Part shown: one piece after another, positions 11,030-29,959 of the stretch
Position numbering within the stretch: the stretch's first letter is position 1
How the letters are laid out: every line of letters begins with the position of its first letter
Assembly: GCA_949316495.1 (NCBI GenBank)
Contig: OX439012.1
Location: 24,571,166-24,635,165, forward strand
From: Amphiduros pacificus
Lineage: Eukaryota; Annelida; Polychaeta; Phyllodocida; Hesionidae
Direction of reading: 5' to 3'
Length of the DNA: 64,000 nt
The notes under the pieces: model-generated
What the model was told of the DNA's origin: nothing
Seen by the model: only the letters and a program-made list of their open reading frames with translations
Databases searched by the model: none
Made by a program: the position numbers and the translations under genes

Positions 11030-11085
11030 TAGTATCAAGCAATAATCTGGTGCTCTAACCAACTGCGCCACGGGCCTTGGCAAAC
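11030..11085 (-). mobile_element. SINE head fragment (tRNA-like part)
   Basis: The segment ggtgctctaaccaactgcgc (continuing cacgggcc) is the reverse complement of the tRNA-like head (box A region tggcgcagttggttagagc) of the SINE found whole at 26372-26691. Only the head remains, so it is not a functional tRNA gene. Confidence 0.7.
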
Positions 11086-11746
11086 TAACATTTAAATAAC
11101 CATCTGTACCATGAAAGATGAGATATGAATAGAACCCTACGTATCCATAACTCTTGTTACATTTTATATTTTTACATTGATTGAAATTTGACTGGCTGGT
11201 CCTCATTGTCTTGTCTATCGATCTCACATTTTAAATCATACATAAATGAAGGATCATATCATATAAGGTATATGAATTAACAAACTTCTCCACAAAAAGC
11301 TTGGAAATTTCAGCATCATCTAATACGCCATTTATCATAAGTGTAAGAACTCTGCTTCCTTTAACTTTCACAAGTCTAGTTTCTCATAAAGTTGCGGTGA
11401 TCAGTCTTAGATACCATCTAATTATCCTCTCTGATCTCAGTAAATATTCATTTGTTTTTACAGACATTATTATAGCACGATGATACTGGGCTCATGAGAT
11501 GTGGCTGCGTTCCTTAACCTCATTAAAACCAGATAGAGCATCAGGTCTTACCACCAGGTGTCTCCTGAGACAGACCTGCTTCCCCCACTAGAGGGCACTG
11601 CCACACGTGCAGCCTCAACCTCAAGACATGCCCTTATCATACCATCATGTCAGCACCAGTTCCACGTACATTAACTGAGGATTAACAAAGTTTGGTGACA
11701 ACCCAGACATTTGGGAAAGCAAGACCACCAATAAGACATTTTGAAG

Positions 11747-11980
11747 TTGTCCTTGTCAATCTGGGTGGGTTGTCATGTCAAGGACCTGTGACATAACAAT
11801 TCTGTGAGGCAGCACAATATCTGCTACAAGTAGGTCTCATCATGCTCTCCTTTGCATCGGGGTCAGTATAATACCTGTATTGGAGAGAAGAGAGAACGGG
11901 TCTTGTAAAGCTGGGTAGTTTCATTATGAAATGATTGAAATAATGTTGAAAGTGATGTAAACCCCAATCAAATAAACAAT
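11747..11980 (+). mobile_element. SINE copy, 5' truncated, with internal insertion
   Basis: It matches the body of the 26.4-kb SINE: tgggtgggttgtcatgtcaa, gaggcagcac, ctgctacaagtaggtctcat, and the tail tgttgaaagtgatgtaaacc then aaataaac. About 80 bp of unrelated sequence separates the two halves after tctcatca. The head is missing. Confidence 0.75.
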
Positions 11981-12289
11981 AAATGCCAGTTATTAATACA
12001 TTGTTTAGTACTAATCTTATCCATAGTTGATGTCCACAAGATATGCTAGCTTGTTGTTGATACCTATAATGAAGAACAAAAGAGGTAACATTAAAGCTTC
12101 TGATTAGGTCAGAGCGATTTGTTTGCAAAGTGTCCTGTGTTAAGTTTTTGACATTGTAATTTTATGTAAAGAATCAAATACTTTGTGCAATGATGGTCAA
12201 TAATTTGAATTTAAGCTGGGGCACTCTGCTACATTAGCTAACTCTGTGGGAACATCTGATTGCAATATACGCTATTATGACCCTATAAA

Positions 12290-12960
12290 GGCCCAGATGG
12301 TTTTGACAGAGTCCTGTGTGATAAGCTTTTTAGATTATTGATAGCTCATAAGATGAATCCAATGTATATAAGGTTACTTATGTCCATGTATGCGAATCAA
12401 AAGATTTGTATATATTTTAATAGCAACACCTCATAGTGGTTTGGTGTTTGAAATGGGGTAAAGCAGGGTGGTGTTCTGAGTCAAACCATTGCTTGAGTGT
12501 ATGTTGATGGCATGTTATATAAACTGACAGATCTTGGCACTGGATGTTATGTGGGAGACGTTTTGTTGTGGAGGATTAGGATATGCAGATGATTTGGATT
12601 TACTAGCCCCTCCATTAAGAAGCCCGCAAAAATCATTGTTGTTTGTAAAAATTATGCTTAATATTTTGATATTTTATCCAATGGATCTAAGAGTCAATTA
12701 ATGATATTTGGTAAAGGCCTGGTTGAGGCTAATGTACATGTATGTGGAGATAAGGTAGATGATTTCACAAATGAAGTACCTTGTCCATATGAATTCCAAT
12801 GTTATCAAAGAGAGCTACTTTGGTTGAGCCTAACAGTTGAGGATTTTGATATGGAGGTGAACTATTAATGATATCAGATGTGATGTCAAGAACAAATTGT
12901 TTTGACAATATTGTACTGGATTCTGTTGTATGTAATCTTCGTACTGGTGAAATGGCTGAA
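12290..12960 (+). pseudogene. Decayed LINE reverse-transcriptase fragment
   Basis: In several plus-strand frames one can read LINE reverse transcriptase: FDRVLCDKLFRLLIAHKMN near 12300-12370, GVKQGGVLS near 12455, then GYADDLDLLAPP (motif C) near 12575-12610, followed by a KSQLMIFGK-like stretch. Stops at about 12434 and 12446 and a frame change before the YADD motif show it is dead. Style resembles CR1/Jockey-like elements and probably the family of the 3' piece at 27.98 kb. Confidence 0.75.
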
Positions 12961-13042
12961 TTGAAAACTGCATGGAGCGAGAGGTTCAAGGAAGGGTATG
13001 GGAGGGTATGTCCCTAGACGTAATACTGACAAAACGATATGT

Positions 13043-13200
13043 AAGATTTTTTAGAGGGGTTTTACATCACTTTCAACACTGTTTCAGTCATTTTGTGATG
13101 CAGATATATAGTGCTTCCTCACTGAATTGTCATGTTGCATGTCCTTCACATGACATCCCACCCCGTCACAGATTTACAAGGACAATGGATTAACCCTTTT
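13043..13200 (-). mobile_element. SINE copy (tail half), minus orientation
   Basis: It begins with the reverse-complement tail ggggttttacatcactttca and continues through gtgatgcagatatatagtgc and aaggacaatggattaaccc. Diverged, and lacking the tRNA-like head. Confidence 0.75.
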
Positions 13201-13326
13201 GGGCACGGGGTGGTTATTCACCCAGAGACCCAGGAATACCTTGTTTGAATCCCAGCCAATATGTATCAAGTGCTATGAGCAGACATTGTCTGGAATCAGA
13301 CCTATATAAATGTTATCTTTTTGTAT
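13200..13326 (+). mobile_element. Second SINE-like family, copy 1
   Basis: A tRNA-like start (ggggtggttattcaccc as box A-like, gtttgaatcccag as box B-like) leads to the tail caagtgctatgagcagacat, tgtctgg and cctatataaatgttatc. The same tail with a similar head is at 60795-60930. Divergence is high. Confidence 0.5.
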
Positions 13327-13695
13327 TCAGTACATCATGTGGCAACTGGCTGTGCTGTTACTTATATTCATGACAAGCTGCTATATTTTTCAAGACATGT
13401 GACTCATTTTAAGCTTCAACGATGCTAAACACTCTTAGTAGGAGCATGCGCAATGATGTGTTGAGTGTGGGACATGTCAGGTCGCCACGCTAACACACAC
13501 GCACTCACTTTTAGCATATGACTTGTATGCCTTATCTACTGGAGGCAGAGAACACACGATTCCTATCACAATCTGGTATGGGCAAACAATGAACTATAGT
13601 TGTGTGTAGATCGTTTCATCAAGGATAAAAATCAATAGATTTTGATATATCTACAAGGATTAACACAGACGTTCAGAAATATTGTTATAAGCAAT

Positions 13696-21614
<7,919 letters not shown>

Positions 21615-22770
21615 AGACCTGCAAATAGTGGCATGCATATGGCGACCTTCAAAGGACGTCTTGCGAATAATGAGCATTCCACCAAGTCACCTGTCTCCAC
21701 GCTTTCTAAATGTAATCAAAAAACTACATATTGTAAATATTAAGAAAGAGAAAGAAGGCAACGAATGTATCAACTCCTGATGTCCAGGTTACAAGACAGC
21801 AATACTTATACACTCTTTTCTCCGGAAACAAATCCAGCATAACTTATGTGTTCATGTTTTTTTTTCAGAATAACAGAATGATATGCTTTCAAAAAAAATA
21901 TATATATATATATACCTGTTTTTGTTATTTGATAATAAAAATTAAAGAAACTATGAAAACGAAAACGTTGGAATGACTTTGACTTGGGGGAAGGGGCAAT
22001 AGTTCCGTGTCCAATGCCACCGGTCCCGGTAATCCAGTCCCACCAGTTACCAATGATCTGTTGGTTTGAGCGCCAGCTTATTAGCACCAGTTCCTCTGTG
22101 ATGACAATTCAATGAGGCAGCACTATATGTGCTACAAGAAGATTTCATCACGAAATGACTGGAATAATGTTGAAAGTGATTTAAAACCTCAAATAAACAA
22201 ACAAAAAATCTACCAGTCATACAGACCTTTCCAACAAGGCTACTTGAAACCCTTTGCATGGTCCTCTGAAAGATGGGAGAGGTTTAGGCTAATCCAATTA
22301 AAAGGCATGTGTGTGAATGTATAATCCACAGTGTGCGATGGAGGCTGTGTTTTTAATATCCTCCTTTTTTGACAGGAGGTTTCCAGTATCCACTGAGGTC
22401 AAGTGGGGATAAAACAGACACACCCGAAAACGCATCACAAATTTCCATATCTAGACTGTTTGTGAGTGGCACAAAACAGTATTTAAGTCAGCACAGTATT
22501 TAATGCATACAAGGTCATGCACTATCCACCTCATATATATCAATCACTGTTGTGCTATCCACCTAACATATATCAATCACTGTTGTGCTAAAGTGACCAA
22601 GTATTAATCTCCAAATATAGGTCAATTTGACCCAGTGACATAAATTATTCACAAAGACGTGAACAAATATTGTTTGATATAAATGTGGCAGCAATAAATG
22701 TTATGTGTAGTGTTTTGCCAAATATTACATTAATGATTTTGAAAATTGTCTTCTTTGATCAAACCTGTCC
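21615..22770. other. Nuclear receptor 3' flank with one SINE, otherwise unassigned
   Basis: Presumed 3' UTR and intergenic DNA apart from the SINE at 22052-22203. A short (TA)n is at 21898-21915. No polyadenylation site could be assigned with confidence. Confidence 0.4.
22052..22203 (+). mobile_element. SINE copy with internal deletion
   Basis: Its head (ttggtttgagcgccagctta, ttagcaccagttcctctgtg) joins directly to the body tgacaattcaatgaggcagc, so the middle (box B to the ggtcc segment) is lost. It ends tgttgaaagtgatttaaaac then aaataaacaaac. Confidence 0.85.
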
Positions 22771-23215
22771 AAGCCCCTCACACATCTAGATCACATCTGC
22801 CAAGTCCTATCGATATTGTTGTAATTTTGAAAAAAATATAGGATTCACATGCGAATTTCCTCTAGTGCTAATCACAAAAAGTGCATCTGAATAAATTAGC
22901 CTTGGTTATTCACAAATATTCACATGATATCAAGATCTAATCTTCTCTGACTTCAAGGTCACCCAATATCGAACTTATACAATTCTATATTGTTGGAACA
23001 TTCACAAACGAAGTTGCTCCTGTGCTGGCCATGACCTTGTCCTTGCCCAAGGTCACAAAAATTTCAGCCCAAAAATGTTCCAGGCCAACATATTATGATG
23101 GTATAGTTCCTAGTCCTTGTGTCCAAACATAAAGGAAAATGAAGAAATCAACATGCAGCAGCGGCAGAGGTGGTGGAAATGGTGCATAAAGTTAGCTTCT
23201 GCTGACCTAATTAGT
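22770..23215 (+). repeat. Dispersed repeat C, copy 1 (TGACCTTGACC family with internal microsatellite slot)
   Basis: Shared with 24150-24440: gatcacatctgccaag, cacatgcgaa, gttgctcctgtgctggccat, gaccttg...ccaaggtcac, aaatgttccaggccaacata, tagtcc...gtccaaacataaagg. After gaagaaa comes a short gcagcagcggcag run, then ggtggaaatggtgcataaag. In copy 2 the microsatellite slot holds (GGACGC)n. This structure recalls small non-autonomous Helitron-like elements of molluscs; the assignment is inference. Confidence 0.55.
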
Positions 23216-23440
23216 GGGAAGGGGTAAACCTCCACCTTAGTGATAGCATTGCACCCTCTGCAGTCCACACAAAACCTAATAATCCCATTCGTCTTTGGAT
23301 TAAGCAAGCAAGATGAATTATGCTTTGTTTTCTCTACTTTGTCTTGGAGCCGGTTTTTTTCATGGGTATAGTTACGGAAAGAAGCTTGAAAATGCCCTCC
23401 CACCTGGTGCCACGTCACATTAGCCCTGTTAAATAAACCT
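23200..23440 (-). mobile_element. Ty3/gypsy-type LTR retrotransposon fossil, short pol fragment
   Basis: The minus strand shows a reverse-transcriptase segment of the kind IIRFCVDCRGCNAITKVEVY, typical of Ty3/gypsy pol. It is a broken fragment of about 240 bp without LTRs, abutting repeat C. It looks old. Confidence 0.6.
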
Positions 23441-23449
23441 CGCATCTAG

Positions 23450-24140
23450 ATATCTTGTTCATTCCCTTTTAAGAGGCCCTTTTGTCATTTTGTAGGTTTT
23501 ATATATTTACCAACTGGTCCGAATAGAGAGAACGACAGATCCCCCGTGAATTCTCAAGAGATATCTCTTGAGAAATTTCTTTCGAGTTGAGACTTTCCAA
23601 AAAAAAGAAGTTCGATACTTTGTTAACTGGCATGATGAAGCATTCGCCTTAGAGAAATACTAGGCTGCTTATTTGTACATCATCCAAGCATGACGAATGT
23701 TGAACCTCTTGTGAAGATGCCCATGACAGTGCATTGCACTCCAAGGTGAAGGTCAACCAAAGCATCAAACCAGAGACAACCATCAGACCAGAGACAAATG
23801 TCATCTGACTTGTCATCTGACTCAGATGTGTGTGCACTTTGTTACTAATTCACTATTAACAGTTCATTATTCAGATTTATTTTCTTGATTTATAGTACAC
23901 GATGTCAATATGTCAGAATATTATCAAAATTGTCTTCCAGATATCACCGTGCTGAATTTTGTGCCATATTATGTGAAAGGAAATAATAATTATAATTCAA
24001 AGGTCACCAAATTTTGTAAATGGGTTGAGAGGGCTCCCATGAAATTATTTATAAAGTGTTTTCCCAGCGCAATTGATGGTCAAAAGACTGCACAACTCAC
24101 AACTTTTAGATTTTTATAATCAACTAAAACGAATTAGAAT
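23450..24140. other. Unassigned intergenic stretch
   Basis: No gene recognised. Short phrases are repeated locally (accagagacaa, gtcatctgact near 23760-23825). Confidence 0.4.
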
Positions 24141-24149
24141 ATTCTCATA

Positions 24150-24440
24150 GGTTGATCACATCTACCAAGTTATATCAATATTGCTCTATTTTATAAGAAA
24201 GAGCATTCACAAGTGAAGTTGCTCCAGTGCTGGCCATGACCTTGACCTTGACCCAAGATCACAAAAAGTTCAACCCAAAATATTTTCCAGACCAACATAA
24301 TATCATGATATAGTATCTAGTCCATATGTCCAAGCATAAAGGAATGATGAAAAAAAGTGTCGCGGACGCGGACGCGGACGCGGACGCGATGGAAACAGAG
24401 CAAGTACATAAAGTCAGCTTGTGCTGTCTTGATTAATAAT
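24150..24440 (+). repeat. Dispersed repeat C, copy 2, with (GGACGC)n
   Basis: Same family as 22770-23215: gttgctccagtgctggccat, gaccttgaccttgacccaag, caaaaagttcaacccaaaat. The microsatellite slot at about 24360-24390 is cgcggacgcggacgcggacg. The flank after it, aagtacataaagtcagcttg, matches copy 1. Confidence 0.6.
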
Positions 24441-25190
24441 TTAACACTGTTTTCTTACACTTGTACAGCAGTTTTAAAAGTGGGATAAAAAGTACCGACC
24501 ATTCCATTTTGATAGACGTCTTGTTACTGTTATGAACATTTTGGGATTTTTAGTGGTAAAATCAAAATTGTCAACCTTAATTTATTAGGTCTATACACTA
24601 TTAAAAGTTAAACAAGGCAGTCATGTCTAATATTTGTGATGCCGTTTTTATTTTTATAAATTTCCCTCCAGATTATGAAGCAAATAGCTATTCTAACATA
24701 AAGTGAAGAAACCCGAGTGCTTTACATGTTTTCCACTCAAGCCAACATACCTGACAAAAAGAGGAAAGTCTCATGTAAGGGTACCAGTGGCAGAGATTAA
24801 TGTGATGTGAGCTGACATCATGCTGAGATTCACACTCCCACGCAGTGTCACCACCGTCTCGACCACCCACCCTCTCCACCATCAACGGTACCACCACTGC
24901 CACAGGTGCCTTTTTGGCTCAAATTTGCTCCCATATGCAAAAATTTGCTCCCATATGCCAAACGTTATTATTGAGTAAATTTGTTAGCTTTATATAGTTA
25001 TCAATATAGGCTTTAGCTATTTCTGAAACATTATACCAATGAAAGCAGTATTTACAAAATTACTCTCAGTGTTTGCTTGGAACTATTTAGAATTGTGCAG
25101 GGCCACTTCAAGTGCTGGGTGATTTGCTTTTGTGGTCGAGATGGCATTGTGGGGTGGAAAGCTCAATCCTACTTTCTCATGTTGTTGGTT
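24440..25190. other. Unassigned intergenic stretch
   Basis: No gene, splice-supported exon or known repeat recognised. Confidence 0.4.
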
Positions 25191-25191
25191 T

Positions 25192-25688
25192 CACGTGTGT
25201 GAAGTTTGTTATTCGCTATTCACAGTTCATTAATATTTTTTTTATAGTTACAACTATTTCAAATTGTCATGTATTGAGGCAAACAGGACAATCCATAGAA
25301 GAAAATATTTTATGGCAAGCATATTTAGATACCCTTCAACCCTCATACTACATTTGGTGACATTTTAATGAAAGTTTTTTTGTAACACGGATGGTTCCTT
25401 TTTTGAAAGTCATTGCCGACAGGATCCATCCGTGTTACAAAAAAGTTTGTTCAATTTTGAGGATTCTAGATGACATAAATGGGGACCCGGTCAGTGAGAG
25501 CTTCACAGTACTGTTATATGACTCACCGGAATGCGTGGTGCCACTAGCGGCCAACGGCGTGTGACGTGGGAGATTGGGAAGGCAATATTGCAAATATGAC
25601 ATATTGGCAACTTGATCTATCGATTTTGAAAAAAAAATCTGAAAAATGAACTGTGAATAGTGAATAAGTAACAAACTTCACACACATG
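25192..25688. mobile_element. Foldback-like element with outer inverted repeats and a central palindrome
   Basis: The left end cacgtgtgtgaagtttgtta (25192 on) and the reverse complement of the right end, catgtgtgtgaagtttgtta (ending 25688), match over about 40 bp including ctattcacagttcat. A second inverted repeat sits in the middle: ttttgtaacacggatgg (to about 25394) against ccatccgtgttacaaaa (from 25426), with a 31-bp loop. No coding capacity; class unknown. Confidence 0.6.
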
Positions 25689-25689
25689 T

Positions 25690-26230
25690 TGGTTTCAGCC
25701 TCACAGGTCAGTGAGCGATCATTTTGCACTTTTGCAAACTTGTTTATATTTACACTTTGGAAGTAGTCCCATGGTCACATGTTTCTTTTGATATGCTAAT
25801 CTGCCTGTGGCAGTGATGGGTCTTTGACCCATGGCTGTGTGGAGTGTGGCTGAGATTACTCAGCAATATTACAACACATATTTTTTTATTCAAATTGTGA
25901 TTTTATTTGTCAATTAGAATAATGATTGCAATATCTAATTATTATTTTTGAATCTAGAAAGTTTAATTCTATATTGTTGATAGTGTTCAAACAACTGTGA
26001 AGACGAAGAACTATTTTGGAGGAATTGACACCATTTCCAAGAGGTGATCTTTGCACATGTGAGCACATGCATTGTTGGCTGATCTCACTGGAAAACAAAG
26101 AAATACACATACAGGTGACATGTGACCTGTTGATTTCCATCATGACTGATATGGTCAAATATTGATAACTCCACATTTTGAAGGTCTTGAATATTATTTG
26201 GGATTAAATGATATAACAATTTGATGGAAT
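25690..26230. other. Unassigned intergenic stretch
   Basis: Nothing recognised apart from short AT-rich runs. Confidence 0.4.
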
Positions 26231-26790
26231 TGTTTGCAGGTATGTGTTAAGGGTTGATGAATTGTTTGACAGGCACAGTTCATGTTTATTTTGATATGTG
26301 TATCCAGGCAAAATGTTGAGTGAGCAATCTTGCAATGAGAAAAGGTCAAAGCATATCATCAGAACTGTGGGTTTGTTTGTTTGTTTGTTTGGGGTTTTAC
26401 ATCACTTTCAACATTATTTCAGTTATTTCGTGATGAGACCTACTTGTAGCAGATATAGTGCTGCCTCACTGAATTGTCATGTCGCAGGTCCTTGACATGA
26501 CAACCCACCCGGTCACAGATTTACAAGGACAACGGGTTAACCCTTTGGCACAGGCCTCAGCTCATGTGGGAAATTGTATCATGAGTTCAATCCCGGCACA
26601 GCCGGGGTTCGAACCCACGACCTTTGGATCACCACAGAGGAACTGGTGCTAATAAGCTGGCGCTCTAACCAACTGCGCCACGGCCCGTGGCTCAGAACTG
26701 TGGGACACATGCTAGTGCTGAAACATTTGGCACTATTGCAATGCACTGGATATATTCATAGATGCTCAATGTTGGCCTCATGATCAGCTT
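26230..26790 (+). repeat. Dispersed repeat D, copy split by a SINE
   Basis: The left part (26230-26371) and right part (26705-26790) together match 17875-18075: aaaatgttgagtgagcaatc on the left, aaacatttggcactattgca and tgcactggatatatt on the right. The SINE at 26372-26691 plus its target-site copy lies between. Confidence 0.65.
26372..26691 (-). mobile_element. Full-length tRNA-headed SINE with 13-bp target-site duplication
   Basis: Read on the minus strand: head gtggcgcagttggttagagc with box B gggttcgaacccc, body with caggtccttgac/gtcatgtc and gaggcagcactatatctgct, tail gttgaaagtgatgtaaaacc and (CAAA)n. The flanking sequence tcagaactgtggg is present on both sides (26359-26371 and 26692-26704). 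This is the reference copy for the other eight loci. It is a SINE, not a tRNA gene: the tRNA-like part is followed by a transposon body. Confidence 0.92.
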
Positions 26791-26849
26791 ACTCAAAGTT
26801 TAAAGTCTATGATAAAATCTTGAAATTGGATCCATGTTATAATTTCTTT

Positions 26850-27700
26850 TGTCTGAACTCAAGCAAAATTCGGAATATGAAGATTTCATATTTGTTTTCT
26901 GTATAAAGTTAATATTTTTTTATCTTTTCTATGTTGTCAAAAACATATTCAATTCTATATGTTCTGACATGCACATTGCTCAAATATTACCTCAATATGG
27001 ATATTTTATATTTCTTTACTGTATAAAACCATCACTATTAATATTTTCTATGTTTGGAAAAAAAGTGATAATTATATTCTTCTGATATGCAAATTACTCA
27101 ATGAGAACTTCAATATAAAGATTTCATCTTTTTTTAGGTATCAAGTCATTCAAGTACATATCAATCAAACAGAACCCCAATATGAAGATTTTACCTTCAG
27201 CATGAAAATGGTACTTTTCCCAACCAGGTTTCGAACTCTGGACCTTTAGCATTGAAGACAAACATCGTAACCACTGAGCCACGTATCATCCTGTGGCAGC
27301 ACTGTAGAAATCTTGGATTCACAGCGTTGTATCAAAATTGAAATTGGCTCTATGTTTCATCTCTTTGTTATTGCTCAAACTTAACCCAAATATTTTGATT
27401 CTTTTTGTATTTTCTCCATTTTCAAAAAAAAATATATTTATGTGTTCTGACTTTCATATTGCTCAAAAAAGATCCCAACACCTTTGTTCATTGTTCAAAG
27501 TCATAATGTTATTCATATAATTTCTATAAAAAATCAATTCTGTATGTTCCAATGTGCATCTTGCTAAAATAAAACAAACGAAGATTTAAGCTTCAGCAAA
27601 AAAAAACTTGTTCCTACCAAGAATTGAACCCCAGACCATTAGCATGGGAGACAGATGTCTTACCCACTGAGCCATGTTTAATTGTATGATTTTACCTTCT
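26850..27700. repeat. Diverged tandem segments ending in tRNA-like heads
   Basis: A ~130-250-bp theme recurs: (c)atatgaagatttcat, ...ttctatgt...aaaa, attctatatgttctgacatg, cattgctcaaa. On the minus strand two tRNA-like stretches occur: about 27298-27225 (gtggctcagtggttacga...agttcgaaacctgg) and 27675-27612 (atggctcagtgggtaagaca...gggttcaattcttgg). They look like two related tRNA-derived SINE copies of a third family. Neither has a convincing full tRNA cloverleaf. Confidence 0.5.
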
Positions 27701-27980
27701 CACTGGTAAATCACACAAGTAGTCAATATCTTTATCACTTTATCCAGTTGTTTTGTAAAAAGGATATTCCGTAATTTCACACAGCAGCTTAAGATAAATT
27801 TATAGACCAAAATTTTCAAAAAATACATTTGTCTAAGATTATATCAATAGTAATGGAAATAAATCAAAAGAAACAGATATCTATAATTCATCTCTCATTT
27901 AAACCTATCCATTTTCTAGTTGATTCTCTGTAGGTAGGTATATAAGGTAAGCATGTAATTATTTATATTGAATATGAGGT

Positions 27981-29065
27981 GTGTCATATAATGTCCGGAC
28001 ACCTTTTATGTATAGTGCCTTGACAAGTGCAGTGCTCTACAGTTGTGAGAGTTGGCTGTGCCGTGATCTGTCAGCAGCACATGTACCTTACATCTCATCT
28101 GCCAAAGAGCTCCTTGGAGTACGTACCCAGACGACAAATGACTTGGTTTATGCAGAGCTTGGGATACCCTCTGTGAAAGCCCTACTCCAAAGCAGACAAA
28201 GAGAATTTCTATGTAAACTGAAACAAAAATCCTTCTATGAAGACAGCCCAGTCAAAGCAGCCATAGAGATGGCAAAACAGGAGAGAAGCCCGATGGGACA
28301 GTACCTGATTTATCTTGAATCATTGCAAGAAGATCCCATCAAGGCATTTGCTACTGAGTTGCATGAGAGGATGACATCCTCTGATGCATCAAAAACCAAG
28401 ACTTACATGGAGTTGAACCCAGATGTTTCAGTACACCCTATGTACTCAGCAAAACCACATATCACAGAAAGACAAAGAATCTCCACCTCAAGGCTTAGGC
28501 TGTCATCCCACTACCTACGGATAGAAACAGGTAGATGGTCACGGATATCAAGGGAAAATAGAATTTGTGTTTGTGGAAATGATGTTCAAACTGAAAAGCA
28601 TGTTCTTATACACTGTACAGACACACAACATGTGCGCAACCAATATCCAAATCTTGATTACAGTGCAATTTCAAACCTTATGGAGAGCAAACCATGTGCA
28701 ACATTATGCTCTTATTGTCATGATGTATTATCATTGATGTCATAATATATCAATGAAGACTCATACATGTTCACAATTATTATTTGATCAGACAGTATCT
28801 TTATTTGTAAACTCAATACAATGTAGTTGTTATAAGCTTAGTGTTGCAAGAATCGCTTTATTATCTTTCTTTTGTGTGTCATATCTGATTTATCATAGCA
28901 TTTGGTATTAGAAACGTGTTATAATGGACTTATTCTTGTGGCTCACCCGGACTATGTAAATGCATAAAATGTCATCACTAATTGTTACTCTTTATAAATT
29001 GAATTGATATGTGATTATTGTTAGAATTAAGAATTAAGTCAATAAATATACAATACAAATACAAT
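27981..29065 (+). mobile_element. LINE 3' end (C-terminal ORF2 segment plus 3' UTR), 5' truncated
   Basis: An open frame to the stop at 28743-28745 encodes about 250 residues of the C-terminal part of a LINE ORF2: AVLYSCESWLCRDL, ELLGVRTQTTNDL, STSRLRLSSHYLRIETGRW, and a Cys-His motif CVCGNDVQTEKHVLIHC. The 3' UTR ends in an A-rich tail near 29065 (aatacaatacaaatacaata). Typical 5' truncation of a LINE copy. The open frame suggests moderate age. Confidence 0.85.
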
Positions 29066-29382
29066 ATTTAGCTTGAACTCATAAAACAGAATACTGTGAC
29101 AAGCCAAAGAAAGTCAGTTACTGGAGTGGTGCATATTTGTCTGGAGAAGTCATATGGAAAGTAGTCTGGTAGGATATGAGTGGCATAGGGAGTTAATGTG
29201 TTGACATGTACTCAATGCGTTCACTCATAAAAGAAATCAAAATGGCCAAATGATAGTTGAGAATGTGCTTGATTTCTCTTAAGGGAAGTACATGTCATGG
29301 GTTCTCTGATACCTTCCAGAAGGCGGCACCTCTCCACCATTGTTCACTGCATGATACTATCAAATGCTTAAAATTTGGTGAG

Positions 29383-29550
29383 GTTAACCCATTGTCCTTG
29401 TTAATCTGTGACTGGGTGGGTTGTCATGTCAGGGACCTGCAACATGACAATTCAGTGAGGCAGCACTATATCTACTACAAGTAGGTCTCATCACGAAATG
29501 ACTGAACTAATGTTGAAAGTGATGTAAAACCCAAAACAGGTAAACAAACT
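29383..29550 (+). mobile_element. SINE copy, 5' truncated
   Basis: It starts within the body (gttaacccattgtccttgtt), runs through gtgggttgtcatgtcaggga, gaggcagcactatatctact and tgttgaaagtgatgtaaaac, and ends aggtaaacaaac. Confidence 0.85.
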
Positions 29551-29959
29551 CTTCAAAATGCTATCTGATATAGGAATAGGAAAAGAATATGACAAAGCTC
29601 TCACAATCTGAGAGATTTACTTCAAACAGAAAAAAGTGTCTGAAAAGAGAGACTGAATTTTATGGTGTTCAGACCTAGTCCTAGTGAAACCATAAATAAT
29701 TTCATCGCCAGACTCACTTCATGAAACATGGGATTTACAAAAATTTACAGCCAATGTTTTGGTATTGTAAAGACCAACTACAATATTGGATTACATTTTA
29801 AATTTTGTAAATACTCTCATCAAATTTACAAGATGGAAATGTTATGTAAATGTCTACCTATATCATTTTTAACATTTAAAAATTTGTATATGTAATATAA
29901 CTCTTTTACAATAGCTAAAATGTCATGTAAAAATCTCAAAATCAAAAATCTCAAAGTCA

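Noticed and set aside
26640-26691. tRNA gene on the minus strand (boxes A and B present)
   Set aside because: It is the head of a SINE: the body, (CAAA)n tail and target-site duplication are all present, and the same head recurs at several loci.
27225-27675. Two further tRNA-like stretches
   Set aside because: Box-like words are present but no full cloverleaf or acceptor stem pairing could be made; they are embedded in repeats.
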